Positions 32,213-46,106 of a stretch of 64,000 nt of DNA are shown here, in pieces (position 1 is the stretch's first letter; every line of letters starts with the position of its first letter). Below the pieces are notes generated by a model. The model saw only the letters and a list, made by a program, of their open reading frames with translations. It did no database searches and was not told where the DNA came from. Position numbers and translations under genes: made by a program. Origin of the DNA: Augochlora pura (lineage: Eukaryota; Arthropoda; Insecta; Hymenoptera; Halictidae); assembly GCF_028453695.1 (NCBI RefSeq), contig NC_135781.1, forward strand, positions 30,813,640 to 30,877,639. The letters are read 5' to 3'.

Positions 32213-35200
32213 ACAGAAGATAAAAATTGAATTTCTGAGTAGTTGCAATTTTAGCAAAATCTAGACTGAATCTTGTAAATATTGAATTCTTCGATTTCTT
32301 CATTTCTTACAATACTTTAAATTTTGCTAGACTTTATTCGTTATCGTTATTATTTCATTCAACCCTGACTATAAATATTTGAATAGCTTTTAATGAAAGA
32401 TAAATACGATTGACATTTTATTAGAAACTGGAGCTCCAAAACTCGTTTCTAATTAAGAATAAATTGTTCACGTCGAAATCTTGATATCATAACTAAAATC
32501 TTACACTAATCCATTTATTAACTATAATATTATATATAATTTTATTAAAGCAGGAACGCGAATAAAGATTTGCAGACGGTATAGTGAAAAATAGCTATTT
32601 TCGTAGTTTTAAGTAGAAACAGACAATCGTGCACAGACATTGCGAGAAATCGATATTTAATGACAGCGAAAAAGCGTTTCATATTTCCACTTGATTTTTT
32701 ATAAAAAATCAACAATTATTGCAATTCTGTCTTGTAATTCTAGTTTCTGCTCTTTAGCGGCTCGCAAAGAAACGACACGTGGCCTCGAACTTTTCGACAG
32801 TGGTATATGCTCGATGACTCGTTTTTACTTTTTTCATCCATTCTTCTTCGCTTTTTGCCGCCCCTTCGACAATTTGTCCTCGCGGTCCTCTTCCGCCTCC
32901 GTGCTTTCGAGCACTTCTTTTTCTTCGCCAGCCAGCGTTTGTGCTCCCCGGTGATTTACAACGAAACGTCATGTCGGAAGTTAAAGGAGATATTAAAGAG
33001 CAACAGAATTCTTCAAATATATTTCAGGCCGCGAAACTGTCTCCCGTGATGCTTCTATAAATAACAATTTCACGACTGGCGATAACGAAAAATAAGTTTT
33101 AACAAACAGAAAAATCTGTGAACTGCAGAAAATCAAAAAAATGTTTGGACTATTCTTGTGATGTTAGCCTGAAATTGTAACGTGAAATATTTGTTAAAAA
33201 ATTAATTGTCGACTTTATTTTAGGATGAATAACATATATCCGTATTTTGCTTTTTTTTATTATTATTGCAAATGCGATAGAAATATTAATTTTTAATAAG
33301 TAAGAGTTTCAATAAAATCCGAGGAATTTAAGTATTGTTATTTTCGTAGTATAATTATAGATTTAAATTGTTATTTTTCTAGATATTTTTAGTCCCTTAT
33401 AATCAATCGTTTTCAACTATACAGCAACGTTACCTAATCTTCTGCACAGCAATCCTGTTGATACACAACCACTACTCTTCGTAAATCTACATACATAATG
33501 TTAACAAAAGCTGAGCAACGTCAGCAAATTTCTTTAAAAAAAAAACAACAAATTTCTCTAAAATAAAAATCAGTTCCAACAAAAAAGAATGACTCTGCTA
33601 TATCGACAGACAGGCGATTGGCTCTTCACATAAAATCCCGAAGTACCCGCGAACATCCCCGCGAGCCAGAGTCCGAATTCCCATGGCCCGCGGTGTGCCT
33701 AACACGAAAAGCCTGGGCATAGAGCACCGCTATTTGATATTCCGTGAGGGCCAGCGATCCTCGATTCCCGGAGACGGAGGCTCGCCGACCCCGGTTCTAT
33801 GAAGAACACGGGTTCCCTTCAGCCTCGAGACATTCGAATTCATCAACGGGGGGGAAAAAGAGAGAGGGGCGACGTAGCGCGCGTAGAGTCTGACAAGCCG
33901 GCGGGGTCTACGTTCCGTCAAAAAGGGACGCACGATTGCTGCGCCTGCGTTTCTAAAGATAGCGGCAGCAGCAGCAGCAGCCCCGTTCGCGAGCCGCCGG
34001 AGGGAGAGGATCCGGCGCGGTAGAGGGGCACAGGGGATGAACGGCGGATGGCAGGCAGGGTGGAAACCAGGAGGGTCCAGAAATTCGCGATTGGCGGCGG
34101 CGTCGGCACCGCGGCGAGCAGGCCCAGAAAGGGGTGCGTGCGCGAAGGTGAAACGGCGGAAAGCAGAAATCGATGGTTAGCAAATTGGTGGGCGTCGTGA
34201 AAACCGGGAACGGCGCGCGCTCTCCGCGCGTAATGGATTAACCGGCCCTAACCCTCCCGCGGCCTAACCCTCCCGCGACCGCAAGGACAAATTGCAGCCG
34301 GCGAGTAGGTGGCGCCCCGCGCGTACCTGTCCACCGCGCGCGCGGCACCCCTTTCTTCCTGTCGCGAGAACCCCGGCATTAGCCGGTCCTTGCACACGCC
34401 GAAATTGCCGGCCGCCGCCGCGTAATTGCGAGCCGGGCGACGCGCGACGGTTCATCGCGACAGGAAACCCGGACGGCCCACCGTATTCCCTCGAAAGGGT
34501 TGCGCGGGCTTAAACGCGGGGTTGTTGCCGCTCCATTACCGTTCCGACAAATTGTTGCTATTAGACGGCCGGCAGTCGCGAATCAATGGCAAGTGATATT
34601 GAATGAACGAACACCAGCTGCTGGCGAACGCTGATGAATATTTTAGCGTGCCGCCCGATGGAAACGTCTCGCGGCCGGCCCATTCACGTTTCGGCAATCT
34701 TTCATGGAACCTGCTTTCGGGAAACCGCGTAAATGGTAGACACATTTTGCTGCTCGGATCTTTCAATGTCCCGTGTTCCGTGCAGACAATTCGCGCAGGA
34801 ACAACATTGAAATCCTGTTGACACGAAGCGCCCTGTCCGGTCTTGACAACTTCAAAATTGGCCAGGCTCGATACTGCTCCATGTGCGGATGGGTTTTTGA
34901 GATACTGTTTCGAGGGTAATTTTGGCGAGGTTCTGTAACATGCAAGACTGCTGGGTTGGCGAAGCAGGGATCAATAATGTAGCAGCGCGAGCACAGATTG
35001 CGTCTTTATAATTTCAACGACTTCGCGGCAAACGATGTGGAACGTGTCATTTTGACCGGCCCGGTGCCGCGTTAATGTTTCAGGCTGAAATTCGAAGCGG
35101 TTTCGTTCATCTGGATCTTTTCAGTTCTTTGTATATTGTATGGTGTACGAATTGATAATTGTTTACACAAGAGAAAAAAAGGACAAAGAAATTAACTTTT

Positions 35201-35334
35201 ATTAGAAGAATTTGTCGTATCACCTTCAGTTTCTGAATTGTATAAATAAAATAAAATATCGCAGAATGGAGTTTAATTTCTACTTGTAAAGTGAATTGAA
35301 GGCTACAGAATTTATTTAATTTTTACAATGAATA

Positions 35335-35624
35335 TAATCCCTTGCAAATAATGTAAAATGATAACATTGTAAACCAAAGATCTATTTATGCCGTATTTTT
35401 TCGAGTCTGACTCGTCATAGAGATTTCTATTAGTATAGTGTTAAGTATAAATGTTATACCATTCTTTAATCAAATTCTGTCCTTTTGTCATCAGTATGTA
35501 AACCATTCAAGCAAATGTAGACGAACGGAATAAATATTTGTCCTTTTTCCTTCAAAAAAATTATTACAATAGAAAGAGTGCTGATCCTTGTAAATATGAA
35601 GAAAATAGTACGGCAAGGGGTTAA
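35335..35624. mobile_element. degenerate piggyBac-type element next to copy 7
   Basis: The left side reads TAATCCCTTGCAAATAATG and the right side, reverse-complemented, TTAACCCCTTGCCGTACTAT. The ends match over only about nine positions (CCCTTGC). The interior has GAGTCTGACTCGTCAT, a diverged relative of the subterminal motif in other copies. It is eroded, so confidence is low. Confidence 0.35.
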
Positions 35625-35632
35625 ATTAAGAA

Positions 35633-35812
35633 TTAACCCTCCGCACTCGAAGCCATTATCTATAAATCAAAATTGTTTTCCAAATATACTATCTTTTCAT
35701 TTCGTGTGTCTTCAGTTCGACAATTACGCTTTTAACAATTTTTAAGGTACAAATAATTCTTTAACGATTTTAAGCGTAGACTCTGAGTCACCAGTCAAGT
35801 TCGAAGGGTTAA
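35633..35812. mobile_element. piggyBac-type MITE (copy 7)
   Basis: It starts TTAACCCTCCGCACTCGAAG and ends GACTCTGAGTCACCAGTCAAG then TTCGAAGGGTTAA. Both ends and the subterminal GAGTCACC are conserved with copy 5 and copy 6. Length 180 bp. Confidence 0.6.
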
Positions 35813-36736
35813 AACGTCTTCCGCTTGAAAGAGATAATTGATGTACGATGAGCGGAGCCGAATAGAAACGTTGAGGACGCGTCACGTGTCGTAAGAACGT
35901 GCGACAATTCTGTCGGGTTTAACTATGGTGTCTCGCGAGGACATTAAACGGAGCCTTAACTAACATAATCGAATGGGACACGGCTAAACGGGTGCTATCT
36001 TGGGAGGAAGCCCCGAGGCCGAGGAGCGGCGGCCGTCCTCGACGTTAAATGGGACATGCTTCCAATTATGCGTGAAATGAAGGCGGCGGATACGTGCCTC
36101 TCGGCTCTGGCAGCAGGCCGCGTGAACGTCCGGCGCGCGCGATATCGTTCGCGCGTAGGTGTGCCCGTGGGAAGCAGAAAATTGTTCGGCCCCGGCACCG
36201 CCGAGCGAAACCCGTTTAATCGGCTTTTAATTATGACACACGGCCGCCGCGATTTATACGCCGGCATTTTCCCCCGCGGGATCGCGCGACGACGCGCCCG
36301 GCTGACCATCGCGACGAATAAATTTAATAATCGAGAATCGGCGGCCGCGGGCCGACAACGTCGAGCCATTAGGCTGTGTTAGAAATTAGTGTGCGCCGCG
36401 TCTATCGCATCGCGGAGCTCTAAGCGGCGAACGGAGAACAATGACTCGGAGACCATAAATTCATGATGCGATGTGCCTCGAATAAATTGATGCCTAATTC
36501 ATGAGCCGATAGAATTGTGAGACATTTCGAAAGTATTCAGACCGTCCTGATATCGTTCCACTATCCGGGAGCACCGCCTCGTCATCCATCATCCCTCTTC
36601 CCCCGAAAGGACGGGACTGAAAATAAGCTAATGAAATTTAAACGTTAAAACCTGCGACGAGATATTAATTCAACGGAATATTAATTAATAATACGCAGAC
36701 ATCTACGTGCATTTATAGGAACGATATAGGAAGGAA

Positions 36737-36738
<2 letters not shown>

Positions 36739-36778
<40 letters not shown>
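36739..36778. repeat. (CT)20 microsatellite
   Basis: An uninterrupted CT run in the gene desert, next to a GC-rich island. Confidence 0.95.
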
Positions 36779-36782
<4 letters not shown>

Positions 36783-37419
36783 ATTAACAGAAATCAATAC
36801 ACTTCGCCTATTTTTACTACCTAGTGTAGACCCTAGCCGAAGCCGATCTCTCCCTGTTTTCGCGGCTGCGAAAAAGTTCGCGCGGTTTGTATCATCTCGT
36901 CGATCGCTGCCGCATTCCTGGAAACGAGACGAGCTTCGCGAACCGGCCGATAAATTAGAAAGGAGGAGAGCACCGGTCGATTGACATTGCGCATGTCGCG
37001 GCGAGATAAAATACTTACGAAACGGCCGGGCCGCTTTGCATGCGATCGGGCCGCTCCCATCGGATCGGTAAGAGGCAATAAATGTTTTTCCGCGAGCAGA
37101 TACGAGCGTAATTGTTCGTGACCGTTCGACCAGCCAGCGGGTTATCGATACCACTGTCCTGTCGACGGTGCACACGTGTGCTTGCGAGCCACGCACACAC
37201 GCGTACGCTTTCCGCCTACGACGGCTCGTAGATCGCGCGGACGCCGCATGGAAGCCGAGGAAGCGCTACTCGCCGGTGGTGGTTAACGCTCGAGCCGCAT
37301 GGTAATCACGAACCCGATTGATTAGCCGACAAAGTCGAGCCGACAAATTAGAGGAATGCCATCTACGTTCCTTTGCTCGGCCTTCCCCCCTCGTGACTCG
37401 TCGCATATACCATACTGCG

Positions 37420-37473
37420 CTCTCTCTCTCTCTCTCTCTTTCTCTTTCTCTCTCTCTCTCTCTCTCCCTCTCT
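37420..37473. repeat. CT microsatellite, interrupted
   Basis: A CT-rich run with single T interruptions in the gene desert. Confidence 0.9.
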
Positions 37474-37676
37474 GCTCCCGGACGAGGCGGACAGATTATC
37501 TGATTTGACGTGTGCGTACTCTGACGTCTCCGCGCCCACATACGCATTTCTCTGTTTACCACGAAACGCGCCGCGTTTTCACTGGAAAGTTACACTGAAA
37601 ATACATTTCCACCGTTGATCCTCTCTATCGGCGCTTTCGAGTCGGGTTAATTTTTCTGGATACACGCCGAGCACGG

Positions 37677-37999
37677 TTAATCCCTTTAGTGGTGACTCTG
37701 AGGCAGCACTAAAATTGTTGCAGCACGTTTCGAAATAATTTTTATATTATGAAAGATTTGATATCAAAAATTATTAAAAAAAAGTTATAACTATTGTTGC
37801 ATGAGTTGCGAGGTTCAATTTGATATGCATAAAATATATTTTGTTCGATGAAATGGTGGTGCTATATGTCGGTGAAGTTATTTTAGAATCACAGTTTTAA
37901 TATTATGAAAAATTAGATTTCAAAAATTATTAAAATGTTAAGAACAAATAAATACTGATCAACGCAACGCGAAAGAAGTGCCGCAGCGCAAAGGGTTAA
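37677..37999. mobile_element. piggyBac-type MITE, long (copy 8)
   Basis: It starts TTAATCCCTTTAGTGGTGAC and ends GTGCCGCAGCGCAAAGGGTTAA. The left end contains GACTCTGAGGCAGCAC, again related to the subterminal motif. Imperfect internal duplication is visible (two AT-rich stretches with gat.tcaaaaattattaaaa near 37756-37785 and 37914-37937). Confidence 0.5.
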
Positions 38000-40900
38000 T
38001 ATTAAAACGTAATTCAATTATCGCGATCCTTGTTACTCTGATTTATCAATTTACTCTGAATAATTTACTGATTTACCAATCGAAAATAAACGTATATCTA
38101 AATATCCTAATATAAATTTGGACAACCCTTTGTCGAGTCGCCGGCGATAGTCGGCAAATGAAATTCGTCAAATTGATAGATTAATTGAATTGTTATATTT
38201 TTGAAATCTAGTCCGAGAGTTCAGCCCGAGCTGCCCGAATATTAATTCTCTCTGCGAACAAGTTTCATTATTAGATCGTATTTTTAACCGGCTTGCACCG
38301 ATGCTGCTTCAATGATGCTCTAACCGGCATCGAAACCGCTTGCATGCTCGCGACAGAACGAACATTGAAAATTCTGATTGTTCATAATAATTCATAAAAT
38401 GGAAGACAGTATAATTATAAGAGCGTTCGTCGCGGTTCAAATAAAATCAAGATTTTAAATATTAAATTTCATTAAAGCGTCTGTCCTGCTGATCCGGGTG
38501 TGCTATAAATAGACAAAGTTCACAGGGTCATAATTGCATGTGCTGCGGAACATCGATTATCAGGTCCTATAATATTCGAATTATCTATTTATTTTACCTG
38601 TGCTTTTCGCGTATACATAGTTGATGTAATTCGAAATAATACGCGCGCGAACAATTTAATTTTCAAGAAAATAAAGAAGAAATCTGACATTGTGACTAAA
38701 TAACTATTGTTCCATTGTCCGAACATTCATTCAGCTCTGTTCAGCTCAGATAATCAAAGCTCTCGATTATCTATCAAAATTGTATTATCCTTTAATTTTA
38801 ACATGTAAAATGTAACGTGGTATAGTTATAACAACAGCGCGTACGTTCGTTTCCAGCGAAACGAAAAAGCGGTCGCGGTCTGAAACTGTGCTTCCACTTT
38901 CCTCGGCTTTATTAATAAATCACCGTGAAAACGGAAGCGGAGGAACCTTCCGCCGCTAATTCCCGCGTTTACTCGAACGGGCACAGCTGGCCCGGAGCGG
39001 CTAATTAATTTTTTCTGATCAGAGGCTATCAGAGTGGCGCGAAGGAATGCGTGAGAGTCGAGGGTGTCGTCGGTGCACTTCAAAGCGATCAGATTTGTCT
39101 TGCTATTCGGATTCAGGAGGCAGGCCGGAGGAAGTCGAAGAACGGGTTGCGAAGATCGGCCTCGGACGAGTCCACGATTTTTATTAACAATGCGTCCGTG
39201 TCGTTGTTTTTACTGGATTTTATGCGCCGGATTTTATGCACTGATTTTTATACATTTGTAAAAAAAATGCGTCAGTCAAATACTAAACTGTGGAAATATT
39301 AATAATAAGTACACTTTTTTATTATTTTTTGTTAAGAATAATGTTACATTAATTCTTAATTTTAACTGACTGGAATTGTCTAAAGAGAAAAAATATTTTA
39401 ATTCGAATTACATTTTCAGCAAGGTGTTAGCGACGAGTAAAGAGACCGCGGTTTTTACGTATTTAAGAGAAAAATGAATAGATAAAACGTGGATTTCATG
39501 AATTTGGTATAAAAATGAATAGGTGAAGGATTTTAAGTGACTGAGATAAAACTGGATAAGTAAAATGTCAACGTAATGCATTTAAGATATGAATGAATAG
39601 GTAAAATTTCGGTTTAATGTGCTAATATAATAAAAATGACTGGGCGAATTTTTTAACATTTGCAACAGCTGAAATATTGAAAGAATTTCTGATCAATTTA
39701 TATATAAGAATTTATAATAAATTTATATGTAAGAATTTACGATATATTTATATTTTTAGAAAAGCATTTATTTACAATCTAATAAAAAATAGTGTCACTT
39801 CTGACCAACTGAATATTTGGACACATATTAAACTCAAAGTTCTTTCATTTCGAATCACTCGAAATCGATGGTGTTTAAACAAAGATATTGTTACTCTTTT
39901 TATCAAAAAAGCGTTAAATACGGTTGAATATGTCTGGTTGTAAAAATTTTCGATGCGAAGCGCGAGGGAGAGTGGAATCGTGATTGCGGTGGCTCGCGTA
40001 AAAATAGACGAATATCCGGCTGTCCGAAACACGCCTAAATACGTCTCGAAAATATTCTATGGCGTAACGGGCGAATGGTACAAAGGATTCGGCGGAAACG
40101 TCGGCTATACGACTGAATCCTACAAATAATCCCGCCGTTGCGTCGGTACGCTTCGATGGGTGCATAAATGCCGCGCTCGTTCGAGCATGAGTTACTTGTG
40201 TCTCGAATCGCCCACACCGATCCCCGTGTTTCATTGTTATCAAAAGGATATCGAGGCTTGACAAGGAACGAGACGGCAAATCGTCGAGACCATTAGAGCG
40301 CGAACCGTGCTCAAGTTCTTCGTTGTGGCGCACGACGGATCACGTTTCCAAAAAAGAATCGATTAATCCACGAAACGAGCAGTTTACTTCCATTGTTTCT
40401 TTCACGTCTAATCAATTAACTTGAAAATCGTGAATTGTGATCGATATTGTTATCAATACGACAATAGTTAATTTTTTTATTTTACACCTGTCACGACTCT
40501 GAGATGAAATTTTCTCTTAAAACAAATTAAATATTATGTTAAGGTTATTATATTAATAATATATTTAATAATATGTATATGATAAAACAATCAAAAATAT
40601 GATATTATATTATAAATATTATAAACCTCGGTCACTTATTTATATATTTATATTTATTTGCATATAATAATATTAATAATAATAATTACAAATATCATAA
40701 AGCTAGATCACTTATTTACATTTATTACAAAAAATGGATAAATATTTAAATTAAAAATGTTCCACCCGTGTCACAAGAAATATAAATTACATACAAATTA
40801 GTATTTTATTTTGACCATTTTCACAGGCATAAAATAATGAAACTTCATTTCAAAATTTTTCTGACTACTATTTCCATATATCGCTCGCTGTCATTGTTGC

Positions 40901-41283
40901 TATAATTCAGACAGCCAGCAATCTAGTTATGACTAACAGGGTCGACGTACATAAGCATTTGCAGGAGGATCGATAGCCCAGAATTATGCTCACCTCGATA
41001 AAACGAAAACGGAATGGCGAGTCCATGGGTGCATTAGGATTCAAACGGCATAAAATATATTTGAAAGTTAAATACGAGTCAAGAGGCGCCCAGGATAGGG
41101 TGTAACCAGTCGCAACGAATCCAGGACTCTTTCCACCCCTGCTGTACTTATTGTGCTACGGAGCTTTCGGTAATCTCTGTTTGATTTGTGCTCCGTTGAC
41201 GGCATATTTTTATTTAATAACTTTGACGTAACCATTTTATTTCTCGAAGTAAAGTAATCTATAATTAAAATTATTATTATGTT

Positions 41284-41385
41284 GTTATAGAAATTATTGT
41301 TACAAGTACTCGACAATAGAAATTATTATTACTACGTTATACAAATTATTGTTACAAGTACTCTACAATAAAAATTATTTTACAT
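41284..41385. repeat. 52-bp direct repeat, two copies
   Basis: The segment gttata.aaattattgttacaagtactc.acaata.aaattatt starts at 41284 and again at 41336. A duplication of AT-rich non-coding sequence. Confidence 0.65.
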
Positions 41386-42085
41386 TATTAATTGAAATTA
41401 TTCCGTTACATATATCTAAAATTTAGAAAACACTGAATAAATTACATTTCCACTTTTCAATCTTAATATTTTATATCATTGTTCGTTCATTAAAAATTAA
41501 TTCTGACCAGCACGACATCTATGTATAAACTTAAATACGACCGCAAAGGGTTAAATCATAGCCGACATTTTTCGATACGAACCCAAAGAAAATTCGCTTG
41601 CTCGCAAGACGTTCCTGCAAGATTCTCAGAATCGGTGCACATGAAATTGACCCTTCCGCTACCAAAAAAAAAATCACCGCCACCCGTTTTTCCGACTCCG
41701 TCGTCGTTCCTCCTTTCCTCGGCGGCGCACAATGGCCGCGCGATTCTCGAGGATTCCCCGATTCGTGTACGAGCAGAAGAGGGGGGTAGGTCGAGGAAGA
41801 GGGCTGCTATTGTTCCGGTGTAGCCTTAATGCGCGCCGTTGTAAACAGCGTTACAATGGAATAACTTCGTTAGCATAATCGCGTCACAGAGTCGCCTGGC
41901 GCCCCGGCCTCTACCGCTCCGCTGCACCCCTTTTGGATTTTACGGGTGGTTTCCCTTCGGACAGCCTCGTGGGCGGACCCGATCCGATCCGCTCCTGCGT
42001 TTAACCGTCGCTCAAGTATTATTCATTGTCGCGATTGAATCGTTTATCTCGTTGCTGCTCTCATGACCGTCGGTGTACACGCAAA

Positions 42086-42098
42086 CCCCCCCCCCCCC
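42086..42098. repeat. poly-C tract
   Basis: Thirteen C in a row in a GC-rich island of the gene desert. Confidence 0.9.
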
Positions 42099-45000
42099 GG
42101 CGATCCTCTTCCCGGCCATTGGAAACGCCAAATGACGACGACCTTTGGCTCACTGCCATCCCCCCTTTGATTCGATCATTTGAAGAAACCAAATTGTTTT
42201 CGAGTGAAAGTGGCATTAATCGGTAAGCAATCCAAGAGAGCAGCGTTTATTAAAAATAGCAAATGTAATTGCCTATAGATTCGACAGCAATATTAAAGAA
42301 TTACTCAGTTTTGCCTGAAAAATTGTTGATCGTTATTATAACTTTCTTAAAAAATATAACAATATTTTGACTTTGTTTAATTAAAACTTAAAGCCTATAT
42401 TTTGTAATAATATGTTCTTATTTTTTAATATTATATATCTCCATGACCGGAGTATTTTAAATCTGAGAATGTATTCGTGATACCGAAAGTCTGCGAAGTT
42501 TAACGCTCTCTATAGAGTCGTACAAATTTTTTCCGAGCATGCTGTTTACGTCATCATAAAATTCCGACTTTCCCCTTTAATTTAAGGGCCGAATTAAGTA
42601 CATAGGATTTTTTCTCTCAAAGTTACAGCTGTTCAAAGATTGACCATTTTTGGACAGCAAATGACCGATCCTTTAATTTCGTTGTCGAAGAAATATTAGA
42701 GAAAAGGTGTGTATATAAATATACAAATAAAAAAATACATACATATAAATATAAAAAGACCCACGGTTAACTTAAAACAATTTTACAACGCACACAGCTC
42801 CACGGTCCACGTCTCTCTTACAATTTCCAGCAGCGACCAAAGCGAGCGTTTAAGTAATCATTTCGCCATTTGGTCGAAAGCGTACCGGCAGGCAAGCTAG
42901 CCGGCGTCAATCACGATTCGTTTCCCCAATTTTGAAGTTCCCGGATAATTCGCGGCGCCGGCCAAGATCAAATTAAGGCGAGCCACGAAACGGAGTACAT
43001 TAGCGCCGCGTCAGAAGGCCCCGGCGCGAAATGATTACCGTTGATCGCGCTGATCCGCGGACAGCCCCGGCGGAATACACACTCTCTCGATGATCGCTCG
43101 TCCGTCAACGGTTGAATAGCGGCGGCACGATCATCGACGCGTCGGGACCAACGTTCGCCTCGCCCTTGGCTCCCCGGCTGCGCGCGGAGCGCAAATTGAC
43201 GCGGAAGCCCGCCGCTTGTCGAGCCGCGGAACGAGAGTGACGAGCGTTGCGAATGCGCCGCGGACTCGCTTAACATTTCCATTGTGATCGCCGCGCGGGC
43301 CCCGAAGAAGGGCAAAGCGAAAAATGTCATGTACGCCGGCGGGACTCGGCTCCCCGATTAATTTCCATTCGGCCGTGGTCTCCGCGCGAGACTCCCTAAT
43401 TGCCGATGGAATATTGATTCGCGGCCGATCGCTGCATCCGACTCGATTGTCGCGAAATATGTCGGAGTAGAAATATCTGTGGAAATAAGTTCTCTCGCAT
43501 TCATTTCGAAGAATCGTGTCGGCTGCTCGAAGGAATGAAATTTACGTGACGTCGCGAACTCGATGGATGGAGCATACAAATGATGGAGCATAATAAAGAT
43601 CATTGTTTGCTAAATATCGTAACTAGACCGCGGAACTTTATGCAAAATAGAGACTTCGTGATTCGGTTATACGAAACAGGAGTTACATAATACGGTATTT
43701 GTCCTTTTAACCTTTGTTGGTTGTACGCCATTTCTTAAGCGACGTTGTACGTTAGGTCACCGATAAGGATCAATTCGGTAATATAAAATTTACCGCTGGC
43801 TCTTTCAAATGTATAATTTCATTAGCACAATATTAACATTGGTCAATTTTGTTATTTTATATCTAGGTATTTCACCTTGACATATATTATAGTTTTCTGA
43901 GAAAAATTCTTGATTTATCACTGAAATGAGACTATATTTATTTATACCTTTCGTCATTTGTGCTATAATTCGTAAAAAGTGTAAAAATTAATTATTTATA
44001 CTATATTGCTAGATTTAGTTAAAATTCGCGTTATTATATTTCCACGTTGTTGTATTAAGTTGCCCAGAAAATTCTCTGCAAAGAAAATCTGAACAAAACG
44101 AAACGTCAGCGGATACGGAGAAACTTCACGGGGTACCATCCCCCGTTTAGAAAATTAAGGGTAGCTCGCGTAGCAGAAGGCGCGACGAAACGGCTGTCGG
44201 TTTTAGCGAGTTAAATTCGACACGCGATCGCCCCCCACCCGAAAAATCAAGATGATGGCAACACCGAGCCCTGTCCGACGGGGACGAGAGAAAAACTCGC
44301 GTGAATTCGCGAGCCATTAGGGAGTTCCCCTGCCCCTCTACGTCCTCCGTGGCTCTCGTGCCGATTTCAGCTTCTCCCGGGTTGGCGCGCGGCAACGAAA
44401 AATAATCTCTTTTCTTCTCGGTCTCCCCTTCTAGACCAGAACGCCCGCTGCGGACGTCAAAATATGACAGCTCTCTCGGGTCACCACTTTCCGCGACAAG
44501 AGTTACGTTGAAGGGGGTTCCGACGAGCGATCATTAAAATAAAGCAGAGCGCGCCCGACCGCTTTCGGCTGCCGCGCGGTCCGCTTCGCCGCTCTTTCCG
44601 AAACGCGTTCAGCCGAAAATAAACTTTTCGGAATAACGCGATTCGATGCGAATTTATTTCTAAGAGCCTGAATAAACATAAAAACAACGAATTCGACGCG
44701 ATTGGTCGAACGGAAGATTTGCCAGCTGATTTATGAGATTATTAAAACTTCTACTGTAACATAATTAATATATATTTTAATTAAAGTAACCGAATTCTAT
44801 TCTCATCTTTGGGGTTGATTTTCGACACTTAACGCGTTGATAACGCACTGTAGCTAAATAAAAATCACACAGCAGAATTTTAACTCTCCCATACTTCTTA
44901 GAACATTTATAAAAGACTCATTGGTAACATGTCTACTAAATTAATAAACATATAGCTGAAATTGAAAAATTAGAGGGTAGCAAAGAATTTTACTGAAATC

Positions 45001-45768
45001 CTCGTCTAAAGCAGAAAATAATTCGATTTTCCGGTGTTAAGACGCTTCGTCCATTGGAGCAGTCGTATTTTAACACCGGGTTTACATAATTAATATCAAC
45101 CGTGTCACGGCAATAGTTTAACGTACACATATTGACGATAAGCGAATTCCAAGAGATTAAGTGGCAACACGGTTCGTACATTTTCCGTTTAAGTGGCTGA
45201 GAGCCACTGCGGTACCGCGGTTAAGCTGACGGAAACGGTAAATGGTTCGCATCCAACCCCCTCGACGAGACGCTAATTCATATTCATAGGTGTAGCGTTT
45301 AGCATTGTGCCGCCGGATTCTCCGGAGAATTTGCTCGGCGAAGAACGTAGAGAAGGAGAAACATCAAGTTACATTAACTTGTCGCACCAACCACGCACAC
45401 AGATTTGCCGATCGCGCGTCGCGTCGTTTCCCTCGGCATTTCGGCCTTCGTGGAGGTACTGGGTGTTCTAGAAACGTTCAGCCAGCCCAAAGGACGAATG
45501 AACTTTTTATTCGAACGAATTAAGATGTACCTCGATGGTTTCCGATTCGAATATTTTACGCGGGGGTGGCTGTTCTCAAGCAATTCTTCCACAGGCTTTT
45601 TTTATTTAAATATTAGGTGCGACTAAAATACGGAGTTTCAAGTAGGAGATGTTCTTGGTAATTGACAAATTTTTATTAATAATGATCTGTATTAATTTAG
45701 ATTTATTTGAACAATGAAAAATCAATATTGTTTGAATTGTTCGCTGTTGGGGGTGCGAAAGAAACACT

Positions 45769-45782
45769 GCGGCCATCTAGCG
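45769..45782. promoter_or_regulatory. CTCF-core-like site
   Basis: GCGGCCATCTAGCG resembles the CTCF core class (GCCATCTAG.GG). It is about 1 kb from the DCTN6 stop. Motif match only. Confidence 0.35.
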
Positions 45783-46106
45783 TTGTTACGTACGAATTAA
45801 GATTCTTTTCAGAAATATGCAACTGATTTTCAAAATGTTTTTTTAATAATAATTATTATTACGTTTTGTTATAAACACATGTCTGTCGAATGATTCTGAA
45901 AATGTATAACAGAATACTATATCGTTAAAGAAATTGATATATTTTACTGAAATCTGTTTACTGAAAAGTATATGGAAATTTATTTATTATAGAACGTTTT
46001 ATTGAAAAATAATGTGTAAAGTAGTGAAAGGGAAATTCAAATAGGATATATTTATATCCGAATATGGATAACTTTGTACAGTTTCGCTGGTAGCGTTTTC
46101 TAGAAT

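Noticed and set aside
31841..32257. 139-codon hydrophobic repeat frame
   Set aside because: It is produced by a 36-bp minisatellite whose period is a multiple of three.
41545..41554. GCAAAGGGTTAA fragment resembling a MITE right end
   Set aside because: No matching left end was found nearby, so it was not listed as an element.
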